A stretch of 64,000 bases of DNA from Diploscapter coronatus (lineage: Eukaryota > Nematoda > Chromadorea > Rhabditida > Rhabditidae): positions 15,329,249-15,393,248 of the forward strand of contig OZ038423.1 in NCBI GenBank assembly GCA_964036155.1. Direction: 5' to 3'. The notes beneath the pieces are model-generated. The model saw nothing but the letters and a program-made list of their open reading frames with translations, was not told where the DNA came from and did not search any database. A program made the translations under genes and the position numbers. This document shows positions 59,469 to 64,000 of the stretch, one piece after another (positions within the stretch are counted from its first letter, which is position 1; each line of letters starts with the position of its first letter).

Positions 59469-62400
59469 TCAGTAACTATCAGTCGAAGTGAATGGGGCAT
59501 CAGAACGATTGCGAGGAGGGGATCTGAGAGAGAGGCCTGCGTTGAACGATCCACGGGGCGAGTTGTGGAAACCTGAATTTGGGAAATGTATTATTGAAAA
59601 TTGTCCTACTTTTTACTTCCTACTTATTTGGTTCAGGTATGTGCAATGATTCAAAATGAATTTTAGAAATGAAGAAAAATGCGAATGAAATAAAAACTGA
59701 TTTAGCATCAAAAATAGTAATGTTCTAAATCTTAATTTCGGACAGGAAGAATCTATTTGTTTTTTTCGGGTCAAAATTCAGACAATCTTGTTCTTTGAGT
59801 TCAAGAATATTCAATTTTAAATTCACCTCAAATCTATACAAAATAAAATCCTCACCTCTTCCTCTTCCTCTACTTCCCTTGTTGCCTCTGCCTCTTCCTC
59901 TTCCCCTCTGGCTTGGTGGTGGAAGCGAAGCATAGCCTCCTTGATTTCCTGCATTTCTGCCCGCAGCAGCCGCATCTGGGTTGTCCAAATCCGTGTAGTT
60001 GAAATTAACATTGCCGTATTTTACTTCGTGTCGAGAATGATTCTTTTTTCCGCTACTGTCTGAAATCCAATCTTCAAAACAAATTGCGACATGATAATAG
60101 GCTGTCTCGATTCGAAGAAAAAATGAAGCAGTTATAAAATAGAGAAAAGTAGAATCAGGGAATAGTAAACCTTATCCTTTCGAAACGTCCTACATTTATT
60201 CTTGAAGAAAGGGAATCGAAGAAAATGAATAAGTGTGCAAAAGAACGAACGAAAATGAGCTATGGGTGCGCTCAATTGTCAAAATCTACTCGATTATGAG
60301 ACGCATGCGTGCTCGTGATGCGACTCGGCAATCAAATGCTCGAAAGACGAATGGATAAGGTTTATCATTCCGTGAATAGGGAATCATATACATCTTTTCT
60401 ACGCTATTTTACTGATCTTTATGGCTTCAGCAGTTACTCATAATAAAAATGTTAGAAAGACCAATAAATACAAAATACAAATGTCCATAAAAAGCTCACC
60501 CTGATGAGAAGTATTCCGCCGAGCCTCTGCATTTTCTCCAGAAATCCCCGCAGCATCTGTATCTTCCTGTCCTTCAGTTTCCATCTGCTCTTCTCCACTT
60601 TCCTGCCCTTTTCCCCGCGATTGTTGATTTTGATTCTTTCCCCTCTTCTTCGAGTTGAAAGGTTTGTTCTTTTTCTTCGCATTTTTGTGCTGCTGGGCCT
60701 TCCTCGGTCTAGCAGCGGTCAGATTAATTTTCTGTAAAAATATTTTAAAGTTTGATTAGCATAAAATTGTTAGACTAACCGACGTGCTCTTCCACATGGG
60801 GCTGTCCTCAGCGATCAACAGACCAGGAGCACGACCTTGGACATTCTGAAAACGGGAATTCATTTTCACGGATTTATAGTCGAATTAGAAAAAAGAAATG
60901 ACATGATAAGTTAAAAGACTGGATTAGTCTGGATTTTGAAAATTCGGAGTTCGGGTTCGCTATCAACATAGTTATTGATATGAATTCAACTCTTTTCAGA
61001 TATGACGAGTAGTATCGCAAATTTTATTAATTCGTCGATTTCTTAATAAAATTTCGAAACTAACGTCAGAATTTTCTTGTTCATTTATTTCAACAATTGT
61101 ATGCATTACCTGCCAGCGTAGTGGAATCTTAGCTTCAAATCCATAGAAGTTCTCAGAGAACCTGGGACGAGAAGGGGAGTTGCAGGGGCACAGTTCGAAT
61201 TGGTGGCTGAAACTTGAATACTTTAAAAGAACAAAAGATCTTCAAACGCCTTACTTTGGTTGGCAAGGAGCATCAGATTCGGCCCTCACGATGACGAGTT
61301 TTCCATCATTCAAATTGCTCATTTTATACTCCCCGAAGTCGAGTTCTCTCAGTTCGGAAAGCATCGTTGCGAAGCGGAGCGTGCGTTCTGTCAGCCTGAA
61401 TCAATTCGGCAATTCATGAAGGTCAGCCTTTTCATGATTCTTCTTACATTTTCACTCTGGCTTCAGAAGTCTGAGTTGTGTTGATGGTTTCTGAATCCAG
61501 CTGCAGCACGTTGGAATTTCTGAAATTTTCAATTTTGTATCTTTAAAGAAAACAATGAATACCTTCTGAATTTTTCAGAGTAATTATGATTTCTCCTGAT
61601 TTAAGAAAACAAACTAATAAACTCCTTACCCAAAATGGATTCTGAAGAGGGCATGGACATTTGCTTGCTTCATGATCATCTTCATATAGTTCCATATCCA
61701 CTCCTCTTCCGAAAGGCACTGAAAGAAGCTTTGGAATTTGTAATTCTCCAAGAAAATTGCAATTTGTAAATGACGGACAGATGAATTTTGTATCTAAGTA
61801 TAGGCAAAAAATGAAATAGGATAGAGGAAAAGGGAAGAAAGTTTGTGAAAGACGAGATCTTCAATTAGTAAACCCATCATTTATCAATTATCTTGGAAGA
61901 TGTAATTTACCATTGCAGAAGCACTCGGGAAGTATTCGACTCGTGGCTCGAAGGAAACATTCTCGCCGACGCATCGTGGGGGGACCACGCTCTTGCAGTG
62001 AGGGGCTGGACGGGTGCGGACGAAGACCTTCTCGTTGTTGAACTCGAACAAGTTATAAAGGTAGCCTGAAAATTCGAAATTACTCTTGAAAACACGAATA
62101 TAAAGGAGCACATGCGATTCCTCTTTTCAGAGCCGACGAAAATAAAGCTTCAAAAAACACTTGACAGTGAGCGTAAATCGCGTTGTGTTCCTATTCATTG
62201 CTTTATCTTCATTTATTACTACTTTTTCAGTTTTGTCATTTTTTGAAAGGAGGGATCATAAGTGAAAGAGCACATAAATTTGTGACATTGTGCCAATGCC
62301 AAATGATTTAATTTGAATCTTTATACGGCTGACATTGATTTCAGAAAAATACGAATATACGACTTCGTATAGAGAAATTTTACAAGTTCACCATTAGAAT

Positions 62401-63974
62401 GTCAAATTTAAAAATCAATTGCTCAAAAATAAAAAAGATTTTTTACATTTTTCATCGTCATTCCTTGTCGGAGACTTGATCGCTTTGGGTGCAGGAGCTG
62501 GCTTATAATTTGGCAGAATGTGAGCCAGAGGATCGCTGAAAAGTCATCTTGAAGAGAAATAAAATGATCGAAAACTAACTCAAAAGACGCATTGAGTTCC
62601 ACACCGCCTTCACTCCCACTGCTATTCTGATCCTGTTCTTGTCGCTGCTTTTCGTCATTCTTTCCAGCTGAAAGAAAAATCGTCAAAGTTTCTTTGAAAG
62701 ATAAACAAACCGTCATGCTGAGTAACGAACATCATCTTGATCTTCTGCTTGAGTGCCTGTCTGTGGACTGTCGCTCTGCTCACCTCTCCCAGAGGAATGG
62801 GCTTACCGAAAATGAGCATCTTCTGTACGATTCCTGAAATTAATTTCTGATAGTCCAAAAATTTGTTTTGAGTTTCGAAAATTAGGATTCACATTCAACC
62901 TTATTTATATCACCTCACAAGGGAAGTGAGCAGATAGAAAGTCGCAAGTCTTGACAAAACTTTCCAAATAAGGGTTTTCAATGACGGGGATTACAGTGGT
63001 GAAGTCAAAAAGTGTTGAATTGGAAACTGGAAGCTGGAAATCAGTGAAAATACTCAGTTCTTCATTTGTATTCACAAATTTGTAAAATTAGCTTACATTT
63101 TTTAAAGCAATTTTGCTCATTTCTCACACAACATACGGGTGAAAAACTACTTAAAATTTCTTTCCTCGAAGTTCCTATTTAGAACTTTTTGACTTCGCCA
63201 TCTACGTCATCGAAAACCCCTATTTGGAAAGTTTCGTCATGATTGGCGATTTTCTACATGTGCATTTCTCTTCCAGATTAAGATAGGGAAAAGTGCGTCC
63301 AATTTTGAGTTCTGCTCAAGAAAAAAAGACCTATTGGACTAGTCAAGATTACACACAAAAATCTTGTGAAAAGTAAATCTCTGACTATTCTTGCTTCATT
63401 CAAGTTACTGATAAGAAGAAGAATACCCTTACCCTGATTGGTAGCAGGCTTGACGATGATGGGAATATCGTAGTTGTAAAAATGACTCTCCCAGGCGGAG
63501 CTCATCAGATGACATACCGTCGTGCAGTCCATTGCGAAATTGCAGCCCGAGGTCAAACAAATCTCATCAATGCTCTGAAGATAAAAAATAAGGGGGAAAC
63601 ATTTATTTTAAATTACTGAATCCTCGAAGATGCTCAGTGGTTTATCTTTAGGAATCTCGAGTAGAACGCTCAATTCGCATTTCATCGTCAGGTCAGGCAT
63701 CTGAAAGAAATAACCCTCATTTATGAATTGTAGAAATTTCTCGAAATTTTTGTCGATATCAAATTCCGTCGTCTAGTTCACTAGCAATGAGGGAATGAAA
63801 GCATGAAAAACGAACTTGGATAGTAGGAGGAATAGCAGAACCGAATGTGGTCAGAAATTTGGGCGACGTGAATCTGGCTGGAGGAGCCGATTCCAGCTCG
63901 CTCTTCCACTCGATCTCCTTTGCAGAGTCACTGTATGCACTGCGCAACAGACACTGCCTTTTGAACCAGCGGTG
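59469..63974 (-). CDS. Partial gene, possibly ICE2/NARG2-like; 5' end outside window
   Basis: Fifteen phase-consistent exons give the last 614 residues; the first visible exon follows a 3' splice site, so the gene continues beyond the right edge. Exons: 63816-63974, 63617-63700, 63433-63574, 62711-62833, 62580-62667, 62447-62535, 61911-62065, 61630-61718, 61448-61519, 61255-61395, 61110-61206, 60780-60845, 60500-60731, 59856-60059, 59469-59572. A globular part with CYLYNLFEFNNEKVFVRTRP, EEWIWNYMKMIMKQANVH, LRELDFGEYKMSN and IPLRWQNVQGRAPG resembles, in order and spacing, the C-terminal domain of ICE2 (NARG2), a little elongation complex subunit used at snRNA genes. A Lys-rich segment and an RG-rich tail follow. 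The assignment rests on my memory of the family pattern and is moderate; a different nuclear protein is possible. The gene itself is well supported. Confidence 0.6.
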
Positions 63975-64000
63975 CTGAAAATTTATCATTCGTAAAGTAC

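Noticed and set aside
63130..63310. Possible MITE in the intron 62834-63432
   Set aside because: I noticed TTCGTCAT/CATCG repeats but could not pair them into consistent terminal arms.

Overview
This window is animal nuclear DNA, most likely from a nematode. Evidence: genes built from many small exons separated by AT-rich introns, many only about 40-60 bp; 3' splice sites of the type TTTTCAG; a secreted protein with ShK and cysteine-rich CC modules; candidate trans-splice acceptors just upstream of start codons; and a Tc1 transposon with many short inverted-repeat elements. No bacterial, organellar or CRISPR features are visible. I rebuilt the exon chains by hand; every chain keeps its reading phase from start to stop, which is the main support for the coordinates.

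Layout, left to right. 1-2229: noncoding, with one fold-back element. 2230-8853 (-): Argonaute with an intact DEDH tetrad, 26 exons, three fold-back elements in its introns. 8854-9155: short divergent promoter. 9156-13837 (+): ZW10, 19 exons. 15297-17939 (+): secreted protein with three CC modules, a Thr/Glu-rich linker and two ShK domains; one of its introns looks like a hAT-type MITE plus one target-site copy. 19558-33149 (-): PRRC2/BAT2 homologue, 38 coding exons, hosting a decayed Tc1 element and four smaller elements. 35264-40458 (-): SLC12A9-type cation-chloride cotransporter family protein. 42841-47480 (+): TRIM-NHL protein (RING, B-box, coiled coil, filamin, NHL). 48853-50381 (-): sigma-1 receptor/ERG2 family protein. 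51678-57408 (-): ARID2 homologue of the PBAF remodelling complex. 59469 to the right edge (-): the 3' part of a gene that may encode an ICE2/NARG2-like protein.

The genes do not form a pathway or an obvious operon; they are conserved housekeeping and regulatory genes (small-RNA silencing, kinetochore/vesicle tethering, RNA-granule biology, transport, ubiquitin ligation or RNA regulation, ER sterol/sigma receptor, chromatin). What stands out is the density of small fold-back elements, several with recognisable target-site duplications, placed almost only in introns and intergenic DNA. The strongest single observation is the intron at 17151-17488, which appears to have been created by insertion of one of these elements into an exon.
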